Assembly: GCA_003586115.2 (NCBI GenBank)
Contig: QVOM02000021.1
Location: forward strand, 9,190,248-9,254,247
Direction of reading: 5' to 3'
Length of the DNA: 64,000 bases
DNA from: Salvator merianae
Lineage: Eukaryota > Chordata > Lepidosauria > Squamata > Teiidae
A model generated the notes under the pieces. The model had not been told where the DNA came from. It searched no databases and saw only the letters and a program-made list of their open reading frames with translations. Every line of letters starts with the position of its first letter. Within the stretch, counting starts at the first letter, position 1. Of this stretch, positions 1-11,489 are shown piece by piece. Both the position numbers and the translations under genes were made by a program.

Positions 1-382
1 GGGAGCCTTTCGTTTTCGCGGCGAAAATCTTCGCAGTGACCGACCGATCGGAAACGGAGACAAATCAAGGCGACGGGAAGACCTTTGCCACGAAGGTCTT
101 CCCTTCGCCTTGATTTGACTCCATTTCCGATCGCTCTCTCATTCCCCCTAGCCTGTCAGTTGCACGCGCACACTGACAGACTAGGGGGAGAGCGCGGTCG
201 GAAAGAGAGAAATCAAGGCTGCAGAGAGTGCTGCGCAATCGGAAACGGAGAAGACCTTCGCCTTAATTTCTCTCTTTCCGGTCGCGCAGCGCTCTCTCTC
301 ATTCCCCCCCCCCAGTCTGTCAGTGTGCGCGCTGACAGACTTTTTTACCTTCGCCTTGATTTCTCTCTTTCCGGTCGTGCAG

Positions 383-455
383 CGCTCTCTCATTCCCCCC
401 CCCCCTGTCTGTCAGTGTGCGCGCTGACAGACTGGGGGGGGGGATGAGAGACAGC
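383..455. repeat. Long hairpin inside the palindromic element
   Basis: The left arm (CGCTCTCTCATT, a run of C, then GTCTGTCAG) pairs with the right arm (CTGACAGAC, a run of G, then ATGAGAGACAGCG). The loop is a short GTGTGCGCG. The same hairpin, with a different loop, recurs in the second copy near 59595-59689. Confidence 0.7.
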
Positions 456-479
456 GATCGGAAACGGAGAAAAATCAAT

Positions 480-550
480 GCCGAATCCGATCGCTAAAGT
501 TAAGTGCTGCCTGTCACAGAGGCAGCACTACTTTAGTGATCGGATTCAGC
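480..550. repeat. Near-perfect 71-bp hairpin
   Basis: GCCGAATCCGATCGCTAAAG at 480 is mirrored by CTTTAGTGATCGGATTCAGC ending at 550. The inner stem GTGCTGCC/GGCAGCAC surrounds a TGTCACAGA loop. It is part of the palindromic element at 1-792. Confidence 0.7.
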
Positions 551-1184
551 ATTGATTTTCTGACATTTCCGATCGGTCTCCCTCTTTTAGGCTGCGTGAA
601 GCTTCTACGCTCTGATGCAGGAGCTTCTCGCGGCCAAAAAGAGGGAGCTCGCGGCAAATGGCGAAGGTCTCGAAGGTCGCCGGGACCTTCGCCATTCGCG
701 AGCCCCTTTTGTCTTCGCATTTCGCGCGAAGATGGTGGAAACGCCATCTTCGCGCAAAATTCGAAGCGCATGAAGCTTCGTGCACATTCCTATTATAGAC
801 ACATTAGAGTAATACTACAGACTTAATGCTACACATAGTGAGGAACTGTCCTTTAAGTTACTATGTGACATCATAGCGTACAGCAGTGCATTTCATAAAA
901 ATAAGAAGGATAGGACAACTGCAAACTTACATATTAGCTAGTTATACTTTATCTAAGAATATAAGAACATAGTCCATATAGTTCAGCATCCTGTCTCGCA
1001 CAGTGGTCCATCAATTACTCTGGGTATTTTCAAGTAGAAGATATGAACAAAACCATCATCTGCTCTTGATTCCCCCTACAAGTGGTCTTTAAGGCATCCT
1101 GCCTGTCTCTCTAACCCGGAGGCAGTCCTTAGGCATCCATTCTAGTAGCCATTGATACACCTGACCTCTATGAATCTGCCCAAT

Positions 1185-1298
1185 CCTTTTTTTATTGTGA
1201 AAAAAGCACTGTACAATTCTGAAAATTAAACATGCATCATACTCATCATATCACTATAAACATCATAACAAAAAGAACAATAACAATAAACAGTGTAG
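1185..1298 (-). mobile_element. AT-rich 114-bp insertion in CR1 with 8-bp repeat
   Basis: The CR1 sequence is continuous on both sides. TGCCCAAT occurs just before (1177-1184) and just after (1299-1306), as expected for a target-site duplication. The insert begins with a T run on the plus strand, which would be an A tail on the minus strand, so a short minus-strand retroposed fragment is plausible. No family was recognised. Confidence 0.45.
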
Positions 1299-1374
1299 TG
1301 CCCAATGCCTTCTTAAAGCCATCAAGGCTAGTGGCCATCACTGTTCCCTCTGGCAGTAAATTCCACAGATCAAT

Positions 1375-1704
1375 GGGCCTTTTTGCACTTTGTGCTGGTG
1401 AGTGCCGGGGATTCTTGTTAGCAAAGTGGCTCTGCACTCTGCAGAGGCCCATGTGACTGGGAGCAGTGGTGCGAATACGTGGCCGCACCATGCATGGTGG
1501 CTGTATCTGCACAACTGCGCTGTGCAGTGCTGCTGGTCACGATGGCAGTAGCTGGATCCTTCCTGGCCGCTGTCATGTCAAACATCCAGAGCAGAATACC
1601 AGCTGGTATCCTGCTGATATTCAAGAACAGGGCACCACAGTGATGACAGTGTCTGCGCTGTGGGGTCCATTCCATATTAGAATGGGATAAGTGCAAAGAG
1701 GCCC
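1375..1704. mobile_element. GGGC-ended DNA element, 330 bp, inside CR1
   Basis: The left end GGGCCTTTTTGCAC is inverted at the right end as GTGCAAAGAGGCCC. It interrupts the CR1 relic between ...CAGATCAAT and AATGACTTGCTGG, so AAT (1372-1374 and 1705-1707) is an exact 3-bp target duplication. It encodes no protein. It belongs to the GGGC-terminus group; a 3-bp duplication would fit PIF/Harbinger-like or CACTA-like transposition, but neither is proven. Confidence 0.7.
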
Positions 1705-2009
1705 AATGACTTGCTGGGTGAAAATATATTTCCCCTTCTCAGTCCTATCTTCCTGCCTATCAGTTTCATAAAGTGACCTCTGGTTCTAGTGTTGTACAAT
1801 AGAGAAAATAACCTTTTTCCTCTCCACTTTATCAACATCTTCAGTCAGGTCACCTCTTAAACATTGTCTTTTAAGGCTGAAGAGGCCTAGATGTTGCAAC
1901 CTGATCTCAAAAGGGAGGTGCTCTTTCATCATTCTGGTTGCCCTTTTCTGCACTTTTTCCAACGCCATAACATCTTTCCTTAGGTATAATGATCAGAACT
2001 GAACACTGT

Positions 2010-2585
2010 GGGCCTGTTCGCACTACAGCGGTAGTCCGTTCTTGTCCGTTCGCTGGAACAGAGGCTTCGTACTGCCGTGGGCGTGCGCCTCACCCAATCT
2101 GAACCACATCGTACCCGATTCATACCTGATCCTGGGTAAGTCTAGACAAGTAAAAGCTTGTCTTCATTCCAACTTGCGTGTTGGAGTGAAGATTGGGTTA
2201 GGTGCTTTTGCACTCCATCTGCGTTTGAAATGGCGGCGGGGCGGGGCTGGCGCGGCTGCGCATGCGTGGTCCGGTGCTTCATACCCCAGTCCGGTGCTTC
2301 ATACCCCGGTCCGGTGCTTCGTGCCCGGGATAGCCCTTTGGGCATGGCAGCCTAGCTGCCGTTACGAAGCCGGCTCCGTAAGGAGCCCTCTGGTTACGAA
2401 GCGGAGCTCGATGGTACGGAGTGCGGTACCTAACTAGCGGATGCCATCCGCACTGTTCCCTCTGCTGGTCGGCTTTGGGTCTGTTCCTCTGGCTGGGAGT
2501 GCGAATGGCAGCCAGCGTTCTCCAACCTCTCCAGTCCGAAGTCAACTACTGGGAACGGTCTACCGAGCTCAGTGCAAACAGGCCC
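2010..2585 (+). mobile_element. GGGCCTGTTCGCAC DNA element, 576 bp
   Basis: The ends are GGGCCTGTTCGCAC and GTGCAAACAGGCCC. The whole core matches the element at 8725-9304 in the opposite orientation: GTCCGTTCGCTGGAACRGAGG, CTTGTCTTSATTCC, AAATGGCGGC, CTTTGGGC and GGAGCCC occur in the same order. It carries a private tandem triplication of a roughly 20-bp unit starting TCCGGTGCTTC at about 2270-2329. It is inserted in the CR1 relic, which resumes at AATATTCCAAG. It is CpG-rich and has no transposase. Confidence 0.75.
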
Positions 2586-2985
2586 AATATTCCAAGTGTG
2601 GCCTTATTATAGATTTATAAAAAGGTACAATGGGGCTTGCAGATTTATTTTCGATTCTTAACTGCCACTAGTATTGAATACACTTTTTTTTCATCCCTGC
2701 TGTGCACTGGGTTGACACCTTCATTAAGCTATCCACATGAACACCAAGGTTTCTTTCCTGCTCCATTACAGAAAGCTCAGACCTCACCAATTTATAGATG
2801 TATTTTTTTTTGCCCCAATGTGCATCACCTTGCATTTGCTAACATTGAAGCTTATTTGCCACTTGGTTGCCCACTCACCCAAGAGACCCATCTGGAGTTC
2901 TTCATAATCTGTTTTAGTTTTTACTATCCTGATAATTTGCTATCTTACTGCTTACGCCTACTTCTAGATCATTTATAAATAAATT

Positions 2986-3388
2986 AAATTTATTGCATTT
3001 CTGATTTCAAAAATACTGACGACATATGGGATAATATAGGGAACAGACTACTAAAATGGCAAAAAGTTGTTTTATTATGTAAGCAAATCTGTCAACCTAT
3101 ACCATAAATAGGTAATAAATCTTCCACAAGGCACTGTATATAGAGTCCTAAAGAATAAAACTGAAATCACCAGCTCCAAATCCATGTCCTAGCTGACTTG
3201 CTTTAACCGACAGGCTAAATTCAAAAACTATTTCTTATTTAATGTGCCTGAAAAGTATCTCTTAGTTAGCATGCTTGAAAAGTATATTGTATTTAACAAG
3301 ACTGTGAATCTTCTAAAGGTCTTTACTCAATTCTGATATGAACAAACTGACAACATAATAAAACTGGGTCTTTATCAAGGAAGACAAA
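2986..3388. other. AT-rich stretch, nothing recognised
   Basis: No coding, RNA or repeat signal was recognised in this AT-rich noncoding DNA. Confidence 0.5.
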
Positions 3389-3568
3389 GGGCCTTCCTGC
3401 ACTTGGACTTATTCCAGATCATATCTCAGAATAGAGACCTGCCATCTGCATGCTAGTGCAGACTATGGTAGGCCCTGGGCAAGACCTTTTATAGTTTGCA
3501 CTAGCATGTGGATGGCAGGTCCATATTCTGGGATATAATCCGCAATAAGGCCAAGTGCAGAAAGGGCC
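3389..3568. mobile_element. GGGCC...CTGCACTTGG inverted-repeat element, 180 bp
   Basis: The two arms form a long imperfect inverted repeat: GGGCCTTCCTGCACTTGG...TGCCATCTGCATGCTAGTGC against GCACTAGCATGTGGATGGCA...CCAAGTGCAGAAAGGGCC. Two further copies lie at 51643-51822 (same length) and 61435-61598. It is short, non-coding and foldback in structure. Flanks are AAA and AAT, so no exact target duplication was found here. Confidence 0.75.
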
Positions 3569-6500
3569 AATATCTCAAATAGTACACTAGATATGGAAGA
3601 TATGGCCTATCTTATTGCTAACAGCCATCTATATGCAATCATGAGAGATCTCTATATATCCCCTTTATGTTCAGTTAGCTCTTGTAGAAATTATTATTGC
3701 ACTGATTATTGTAAGGACTGCCCTACAGTGGCATTTTTAAATCCTAAGTTCATAGAACTAGATGAATAATCCCTTTATTATTTTCTTGTTTTATATGGTT
3801 ATGCATATTGTGTACAACTCTCCTTATTTTTGTACACTCAAGCCATTGAGAAAGACTTCACATCGAAGCGTGTCTGGCTGAGTTGTATGACACCTGAAGA
3901 ATTTTACCCTCACATTTTGATAACATTTCCTGTCTGTCTGGCACCAGCACACTGTCCAGGGGTAAGAGAAGACATCCCAAGTTGACATCTCAAGAAAGTA
4001 GCAGAGGAAAATGGTCGGTTATTGAACTTTTGTTACCACCCAGTATTATTTGGATTTTTACAGTGCAGTTTCAGATTATGTTACATTATTTATAATTTCA
4101 ATTATAATATATTTACTTATTTGGGATTATATTCTCCTAGAACTTTTGGGTTTTATTGAATTTGTTTATTTCAGGTTTACAGACTGACTGACTTAGCTAT
4201 ATATAATGAAGCCCAGTGCAATACAAACAGCTTACACTGACCAAAGAGATGTAATGTGTACTGTGGATGAGCAACTGCAGTTTTATAAAAACCTTGCTTG
4301 TTTTTTAGTTTCACAACTTAGCTCCATTATGTTTACTGTATTTTCTTTTTTTTTATATTGTTTTCCCCTTATATTTGCCTTCAAGATTTTGATGCAGTCT
4401 TTTGACTAATCAATAAAGTATTTTTTAAGATTACTAATTCTTAATTTTTGATTATTTAACAAGCAAGCAAACAATACTTAATCTTATTCAACCTCCCAGA
4501 AATCAAAGGGGCAAGTTAATTTGTTTGAATTACATGTTTTTGCAAAGTCACTTTACATGTATACATAGATTTCTTGTCACGATTCATTTTCAGAGCAATT
4601 ACATAAGAATTTATTACATTTAGGCCGCGGTCCAACATCATAAATTTAATCTGTATTGGAAGAGTACAAGAACTGAATTCGTCTTCTGATCGTTTCCACA
4701 GTTACATTTTAGCATGGAGTCAATTTGTACTTGTTCGTTCTCACACTGATGTTTCCCATGCTTGGCACAGAGAAACAGTACCTTTTCTGCCTCCATCCCT
4801 TGTCAAATTCTCCTCCCTGTGCAGTCAGTGATTGGCTGCAGTCCCAACGTTCAAATCTTGACATCACAGGGGCGGGAAAGTCAAGCTCCGCTCTCTGTAT
4901 GTCCCCGCTGCTGCCTCAGAACATGGATTCACTTGGCAGCATTACTAGCCATTCGCCATTTGCTCCTTCTCCCCCCTACAGCCTCTATCTACACAAGCAG
5001 AACTTTAAAAGCATGTGTACTGCACAATTAAGCTTTTTAAAGGGCAGATGGTGATTTCTGCTTCCTTGCAAGTGCACTTTTGTGCAATTGTACAATTTAA
5101 AAGTAGCACAAAAGCAGGGAGAGGTCTGTGAAGAAGGGGAAACAAGGAAAGGGAACGTGAGGGGGGCTCTATTATCTTGATAGCGCAGTTCAAGGCCAGC
5201 AAATAGACTCTGCCTCATCTCCCCCCAGAGACATCCGCAGTGGCATGTGTCCCCACTGTGTAGCTGTGTGCTGCTGATGGCAAAACTGATCTTGAGTGGA
5301 TTCTTTGTTGGGGCAACAGGACTGCAACCCCAAACAGGTGCAGTTTGTTTTTTGGTTTAATCAGCAGATGGAAGTGGAGGAAGTCTTTAATTTCTTCCTG
5401 GCAGTGTTGAATGGGGGATAAAGAAAGAGAAAGGACCGCAGCTTAGCGAAGTAAAAAGGAGGACAATTTTCTTTCCTCCTGACAGTGATGGAAGGGGGGA
5501 TAATGGAGGCAGAAGAAACTACTGTACTTCCTGCCCACACACCAAGTCTGTCATTGGACAGCACGAAATGGGAAGCCCTCCCTCTGCGCCCCCCCCCAAA
5601 AGTACAGTCCCTCCCAAATAGTCTTCCCCGTTTCTCACATTGCAAAGTAAAGCAGCTCTGGAACAGCTTGAGAACTCATTAAATCTGAATACAAAGTAGT
5701 CTGGATTTCGCCAATTTAGTCCAGAAAAACTACGGAACAGCAAGATCATGTCAGGCCAGTGGGAACTGAAGACTGCCTGTAAACTGATTAAATGCCGTGT
5801 CGGAATGCGGCCACAAATAAAAATAAACATTAAAACAAACATTAAAACAAGAAATATCAGTGCCTCAAAGGGGAGGAAAAGATGCTTCTGAAGCAAAAGG
5901 TGAAGTTACAGACAGTTTGCTTAAGGAGTAAGATTGTTACCACTTATAATCATTAAAGTTAAAGATTAAATCTTTTTTGCCTACCATTATGAGAAAAATG
6001 CTAAAGAGAAATATCTAGTATAAAGTAGCAGTATTTCCTCTAATGCACTGGACCTGTAATCTATACAACCGCAGATAATTATTCTATAGGTTGCGTTGTA
6101 CCTCACTGAGCTCCTTTAAGATTCTTCTAGAAAATATATTACTTTTAGGGAAGTATGTATTTATACACTTTTAACAGCACCATAAAATATATTTTATTCA
6201 GAAACAAACTTCATAAACACTACTGTTGAAAAGCTCAGGATTGCATCCTTTGTCTTCCAGATGTAACTAGTTTAGATGAAAATGATTTCTGCCATCTGAC
6301 CGTCTGGAGAAGTAAATAAATGCCTTAATTGTACAAAGAGAAGGGATGTCCAAGCAAGAAAAACAAAAAATATAAAATGGGCAATTATATCTTTGTTTTA
6401 TTTTAAGCTGAAGAGCATGTATCTTTTCTCATTTTCCTTAGAATGATGGTGGAACAATATTCAGGTATGAATCTGAATGTTGAACAACAGAAGTGACAGA

Positions 6501-6690
6501 AAGCCAAACTTTTAGAAAGGAGAAAATAAGTCTACAAATATGAATGTCAAAACAGAACTTCAACAGGACCTGCACGTTTCAATGCAGTTTTCAAGCATAG
6601 ACAGCAAGCATTTTGCTTGAACACTCTGAACAAGGCACCTGGTGAAGGCCTGAGGGTGGTGGTATTATACACTGGTGACATCCTCTAAGG
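3569..6690. other. Unassigned noncoding block
   Basis: Mostly AT-rich unique-looking DNA. A more GC-rich part at about 4640-5680 reads like an old repeat or LTR-like fragment, but no terminal repeats, primer site or protein homology were identified. The short open frames here carry no recognisable domain. Confidence 0.4.
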
Positions 6691-6917
6691 CTGTGATTCC
6701 CAACGTGGGGCACATACCCCACAGGGGGGCAATCTGATTTTTAAGGGGGGCAATTTGAGAATGAGTTATTATTCAAGTTAATGGCTTTTTAGGCTTCCTC
6801 CACATGAATAGCAGTTCACTTTTTGATTAATAAGAATTATATGTCATGGGGGGTGGGGCATCAGGATTTTAGAGATGCTTAGGTGGGGCATGGCCAAAGG
6901 AAGGTTGGGAACCACTG
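6691..6917. mobile_element. hAT non-autonomous element with 8-bp target duplication
   Basis: The right end GGTTGGGAACCACTG and the mutated left end CTGTGATTCCCAAC are inverted copies of the CAGTGGTTCCCAACC terminus common among vertebrate hAT elements. CTCTAAGG is repeated exactly at 6683-6690 and 6918-6925. The interior is non-coding. A second element with similar ends is at 26445-26680. Confidence 0.82.
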
Positions 6918-7740
6918 CTCTAAGGGCTTCCAAATGCACTTGGACACTCTCACTATCACCGTAAGTTGGATGGTGGAGGTGACTGTGACCTACCTGCTCC
7001 ATGATGCGCATGACCTCATTTTGGGACCTGAACAATATGGCTCACTTCAAGAGATATACCTGCACAAACAGGGCATTTTGTTCTCTAGCACAGAAGTCTG
7101 CAAGGGGATAAGGTGCATGGTGTGAAGCCATTGAGCAAGTGCTCTGGGCCCAGCGGGCACTACAATCCCCTGTCATGGGGACACAGCCTTTTCAGTATGG
7201 TCACAGCAAAGCAGTATAGATAGTTTAGATCATGAGCATACTGTTTGGGGTTTTCCCCACTCCCGGATAATTTAATGCATCTTTCTCCTTTTCTGCTTAG
7301 GTAGTCCACAATGATATTCGAATCCTCAAAATACAGAATTCTGGTCTTCTTTTTTTAACCAAAATAATGTTTACATTATTTTACATATTTTGATCCTAAT
7401 ATATTCACAAATAGTGCTTAGGTTTCCGAGTACCTGCTGATACATTTACTTAACACCACAGTATGTGGTACTACACTAGATGTATATGGATATCCATTCA
7501 TTAATGACAAAAATTTTTAATGAGAACGATTAAGAAACCAAAAGGTTTTCTAATACAGAGAACAGCCCAACCTGGAGAAAGAGCTTAATCTACTCTGATT
7601 TATGTGTTTACCTTGAGACAGAGTTACATTTTTCAGTTACATCTGTCAACCTTTATTCTTCCTTGATAGCCAGTGCATTTATTTCTAAAATAGCTGATCA
7701 GACACAACATCCAAAAGCACAGTCTGAACATTATTTTTAT

Positions 7741-7813
7741 CAGCGGCGGCCACCAGCTTTAAGCCCGGGTGTTCGCGGGGCACAAACACCCCAGCTTAAA
7801 GCTACCGCTGGTG
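7741..7813. mobile_element. CAGCGG-ended hAT MITE, 73 bp
   Basis: A very short foldback: CAGCGGCGGC at the left, AGCTACCGCTG near the right, with CTTTAAGCCCGGGTGTT/AACACCCCAGCTTAAAG arms. ATTTTTAT occurs on both sides (7733-7740 and 7814-7821), an 8-bp duplication if the extra GTG at 7811-7813 is counted in the element. It is the smallest member of a four-copy family (others at 20161, 34689 and 50439). Confidence 0.78.
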
Positions 7814-7821
7814 ATTTTTAT

Positions 7822-8262
7822 CATATTGAATTTGTGCTTATAGGTAGAACAGGCTGTTCTCTAATTATCCTTTGCTTGTATATAAGAGAACCATAAAAAA
7901 TACGCAGCAACTAAAATTACTTAAAACTGAAGTGATACGGCAGCTGACATAACCTATAACACCTCCTAATTTCTGTGCTGGAAAATAGGCCAGCAAGTGC
8001 AACCCTCTGGGGTAGTCTTATCCTAGTTACTTATTTTCTTGTGTGCCATTTTTCTTCTTCGCATGCATACTTAATTTAAGCATTAGTGTTTCTCATGTCA
8101 AGGGTTCTTTTCAATAGTCAGCATCACTGAATTCAATGGGATTTACTCTTGGGCAACTATCAAGAACTGTTCCCCGTTATTTCTTCTGCACTAGATGCCT
8201 TAGGTAAAATTCAATGTGCATGAACGTAATGTCTCTGAAAACAATAGATCCAAAGATATACA
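7822..8262. other. Unassigned noncoding DNA
   Basis: Nothing recognisable; AT-rich and without open frames of note. Confidence 0.45.
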
Positions 8263-8516
8263 GGAAAGACAACAAAAGGATCTATTTGTAAACAGATAAA
8301 GCACTCTAAAAAGTGAAGGGTTTGATCACTTCATTAGTATAGATATATTTCTATATATGTTTTCCTATTACCAAATCTTGGCAAATATAAGCAAAAGATT
8401 ACAAATCCATATCCACAGAAAATTTCATAGTATTACATCCATACTATTGAAGTGATCAAGCCCTTCATTTAAGAGTGCTTTAACTATTTACAAATAGATC
8501 CTTTTGTTGTCTTTCC
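8263..8516. mobile_element. MITE with about 78-bp terminal inverted repeats
   Basis: The left arm begins GGAAAGACAACAAAAGG and the right arm is its inverse, CCTTTTGTTGTCTTTCC. The arms remain alike for about 78 bp through AAAGCACTCT and TTGATCACTTCA. The centre is AT-rich and non-coding. A half copy (right arm only) lies at about 13967-14043. No clear target duplication was found, so the superfamily is undetermined. Confidence 0.75.
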
Positions 8517-8724
8517 ATGGTAAAATTCTATTCATCTATGTGGCATAAAAGGCACACTTTGCTATCACATTCTGGAAGTGGTTTATAGTTCTGCCTAGTG
8601 CAAGCAGCTGATTCTTTGCAGGAAAAATGTGAATGAATATATGACATATATACTCCTAGCTGGGATTTCTGAAGTTGAGTTCAGTCAGCTCTAGGGAGAA
8701 CTGTACTTTCCCCTAAATGATGAA

Positions 8725-9304
8725 GAGCCTGTTCGCACTTACCTTCACAGAATGATCTAACTAGTAGGCTTCAGACCGGAGAGGTTGGAGTCTGCTGGGT
8801 GCTATTCGCACTTGCCAGCCAGGGAAATGACTTCAAGTTGATCAGCAGAAGGAACAGTGTGGATGGGAATCCGCTAAACAGGAAATGAGGTCACGAATCA
8901 TAGAGGCACGGACACCAAGATAGGTCTAGTAATCCGAACCATAGAGTACTGCTTCGAAGCTAGAGGGGCTCCTTTCGGAGCTGTCTTCGAAACGGCAGCC
9001 AGGCTGCGAAGCCCAAAGGGCAAACCGAGTTGCGAAGCAGCGGACCGTGCCTGCACAGTCGCGCCAGCCCCTCCCTGCCGCCATTTCGAGCCAGGAAGCA
9101 GTGCGAAGGCAACTTCCCCGATCTTCGCTCGATCGCGCAGGTCGGAATCAAGACAAGTAATTACTTGTCTTGCCTTCCCCAGCATCAGGTACATATCAGG
9201 CGAGGCTCGGTTCGGTTCGGGGGAGGCACGCGCCCGCGGCAGTGCGAAACCTCCGTTCCAGCGAGCGCTTAGGAACGGTCTACCACGGTAGTGTGAACAG
9301 GCCC
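8725..9304 (-). mobile_element. GGGCCTGTTCGCAC DNA element, 580 bp
   Basis: Inverted-orientation sister of 2010-2585 with the same core blocks in the same order on the minus strand. The ends are GAGCCTGTTCGCAC and GTGTGAACAGGCCC. GAA flanks it on both sides (8722-8724 and 9305-9307), an exact 3-bp duplication. The core is CpG-rich and carries no transposase. Confidence 0.8.
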
Positions 9305-9920
9305 GAAGTGTCCAGAATGGGTGTATTACTAAGCGTGTTTCTCTTGGGATACAGTGAGTCTTAATGGCACAAAGTACTTTAAGGCTTGCATATTGATCAT
9401 GATCCCTTCTGGATAGAAACAGTCCATTCAGTTACTCATGCTGAGGTAAATTACAGCTCCCTTTGCATCAAGTTCAAACTGCTGCAGGATATTGGATCGA
9501 GTGACCAGGAACCAGTCTCTTCTCTGAGGGCTCCTCATGTTTCGAATGCTCCCATCCAAGATGGCTGCCTAGAGATCTTATTACTATATTCCAGGCAACA
9601 AGCAAAAACATTTCTGTTTCCCCAGTCTTCCAAGAACTGCTAATTTTACTATCAATTTTATCTGAGTGTTTTAATTTTGTAATCTTAAATTGGCTTTCTG
9701 ATGTTACTGTTTTTGTTGTGGGGGCTGTTGTTGTTACTGATGCTGTTCGAAGCTGTCACCTGTCTTTGGACAATAAACTTTATCTTAACCATATGCATAA
9801 AACAGAAATGAACACATAAACACAGAACAAGCTAAAACAATCATTGCAGAAATAACGGTAAGGGTTGCACGGTGAGAGAAGATAGCATCCCACCACTACT
9901 GCAGTATTCTCCTCCCTGCA
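9305..9920. other. Unassigned noncoding DNA
   Basis: No recognised gene. The stretch 9720-9780 has the simple-sequence character of a retroelement tail, ending AATAAACTTTATCTT, but no body was identified upstream of it. Confidence 0.4.
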
Positions 9921-10330
9921 TATTTATTTAGTACATTTCTATGCTGCTTTCCATTTTTTAAAAAAATCTCAAGGTGGTTTACAAAACATTAAAAAACAAG
10001 TGTAAAAACAAAGTGAAAACAACAGTTAAGTGGGCCAGGGAAGAAGCAAGATTTTACACAGAGAATGCCTGAGTAAAAATAGAGGTCTTTATAATAGACT
10101 GCTATAAGTGTAGGTGCCTCACAAACAGCAGTGGGGAGGGCATTCCAAAGGAATGATGCTACCACCAAGAAGGCCCAACTGTGAGTAATTTCTCTTAAAG
10201 TGGCAGTGTGCAATTCTCACAACGCCTGCCTCCCTCAACTGTGATAACACTGCAGCCGGGGAACTCTCAATGGTAGTGATGTTGATGGCTGAGGGAGTTG
10301 TTGAAAACAGGAAATGGCCCATCTAGATTC
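9921..10330 (-). mobile_element. L2 LINE 3' fragment
   Basis: The minus-strand translation near 10013-10213 contains AFLVVASFLWNALP, a decayed form of the L2 C-terminal motif AFSVVAPRLWNxLP, followed by residues resembling its downstream helix. The plus-strand text CTCAAGGTGGTTTACAA at about 9970 is the reversed L2 3' UTR, and TATTTATTTA at 9921 marks the tail. The fragment is 5'-truncated. Confidence 0.7.
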
Positions 10331-11489
10331 GTTGAAGCAATAGTATGCTTCAATGGTGGCACAAGGGATGCTGAAACAAGAACAGTAGGAATTGCTGTCA
10401 GAGCTTTTCCTACCATTCTGCTGTTCAAGCACACTAATGAGTGTTTATTTATGACAACTTATAGCTGCACGGTAGGAAGACTCATTCAATGCATGCACTG
10501 TGCTAAGAGGGAGGAGGGTCACGCCACATGCATAATTTAGGGTGCACACTATTTATAGCAGTGTTAGTATCTGTCTTAGATAATAGGCATTACAGAATTA
10601 GAGCCCCACCACACAGAATGCTTCCTTTGGACATACAAGGACCAGTCTGCACTTAGCATGGAATGGAGTAGAGTAGATTGTCAATTTGTTCTCAGATGAA
10701 TGAAAGAAAGCATAAAGTTTTCCCTTTCCTTGCTTTTATGATGAGAACAGAGTTTCTACGCCACTATAACTGCAGAAATGCAGTTGTTTGCTGGCTCTCA
10801 CACTATGCCTTCCAGGCTTACAGTATTGTACTTTCCAGTTATGTAGTACATACTTGCATACAAACCAATTGTACCAGTACTCCACTTTAATGTGAGCTTT
10901 GTTCAAAACCACCACTGCAAGATAGTGGTCACAGTAAGACTAGACAAATCCACTTTGTTAAATTCTTATTTTCAAAAATCCTCAAACTTGACTTCATCAG
11001 AGTTATAAAAGCAAAGTACTATTGTCCAGATTTTTTCCAATGTATTTGGTCGAGGAATAAAGTTTTATCATCTATTTGTCAATCCTCAAGGATTATCATC
11101 TTGAGCCCAGTACAATAAATTGGAACCACATTTAATCCTAGTTTTCCCTAGTAACTTTATAGTTTTCTTGCACTATAAATACACGCTATACTTCAAGATT
11201 TCAGTCCTGCCTCCTTCCATATCACCCCCCCTTGAATGCTGAAATTTTGCCAGCAGACAAGTTTTGCTTTTAATAAGCTGAACTGCCAACTTAAACAGCA
11301 GTCTCCTAGGGCAATCAAATAATAAAACACACACGCACGTACTTGCACGTAATATATCAGCAGCTTGCTCAACCCAACATAAATGATTTCCTCAGTCTTA
11401 GCTGTTATTAAATGCATGTTCACAACTCTTAGGAATTCAAGGAATATGTGTACTGTACCGTACATTTCTAATCTGTCACCTTTCTTCCC

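Larger units (their letters stand above)
1..792. mobile_element. Multi-palindromic hAT-like element, cut by window start
   Basis: This CG-rich segment is built almost entirely from nested inverted repeats, among them TTTCCGATCGG/CCGATCGGAAA, CTTCGCCTTGATTT and TCTGTCAGTGTGCGCGCTGACAGA. Strong hairpins lie at about 383-455 and 480-550. The right end reads CGTGCACATTCCTA, the degenerate inverse of the TAGGGRTGTGCACG terminus of the complete copy at 59261-59869, and the two copies share modules such as CCTTCGCCTTGATTT and the GGGGGGATGAGAGA hairpin. The left terminus lies outside the window. No protein is encoded; the open frames here are by-products of the repeats. The hAT-like assignment rests on the 8-bp target duplication of the second copy. 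Confidence 0.72.
962..2985 (-). mobile_element. CR1 LINE relic split by three insertions
   Basis: Minus-strand CR1 3' sequence. It aligns by eye with the better-preserved copy at 28350-29930: TAAGAACAT at the 3' end, then the stretches on both copies for the C-terminal residues KVQKRATRM and the phrase AATATTCCAAGTGTGGCC. It is badly decayed, and the longest CR1-like frame (1786-1968) is only 60 codons. Three younger insertions interrupt it: an AT-rich piece at 1185-1298, a 330-bp GGGC-ended element at 1375-1704 and a 576-bp element at 2010-2585. Homology resumes after each. The reverse transcriptase region is largely lost. Confidence 0.8.

Noticed and set aside
85..447. A 120-codon frame with repeated LRLDFSLSGRAAL segments
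   Set aside because: The peptide repeats reflect duplicated palindromic DNA modules, not a protein repeat domain.
4640..5680. A possible LTR or endogenous retrovirus piece
   Set aside because: No paired terminal repeats, primer-binding site, or gag/pol motifs could be found.
8898..9272. Open frames in both strands of the CpG-rich element
   Set aside because: They lie wholly inside a non-autonomous DNA element with inverted ends; the sister copy does not preserve them.
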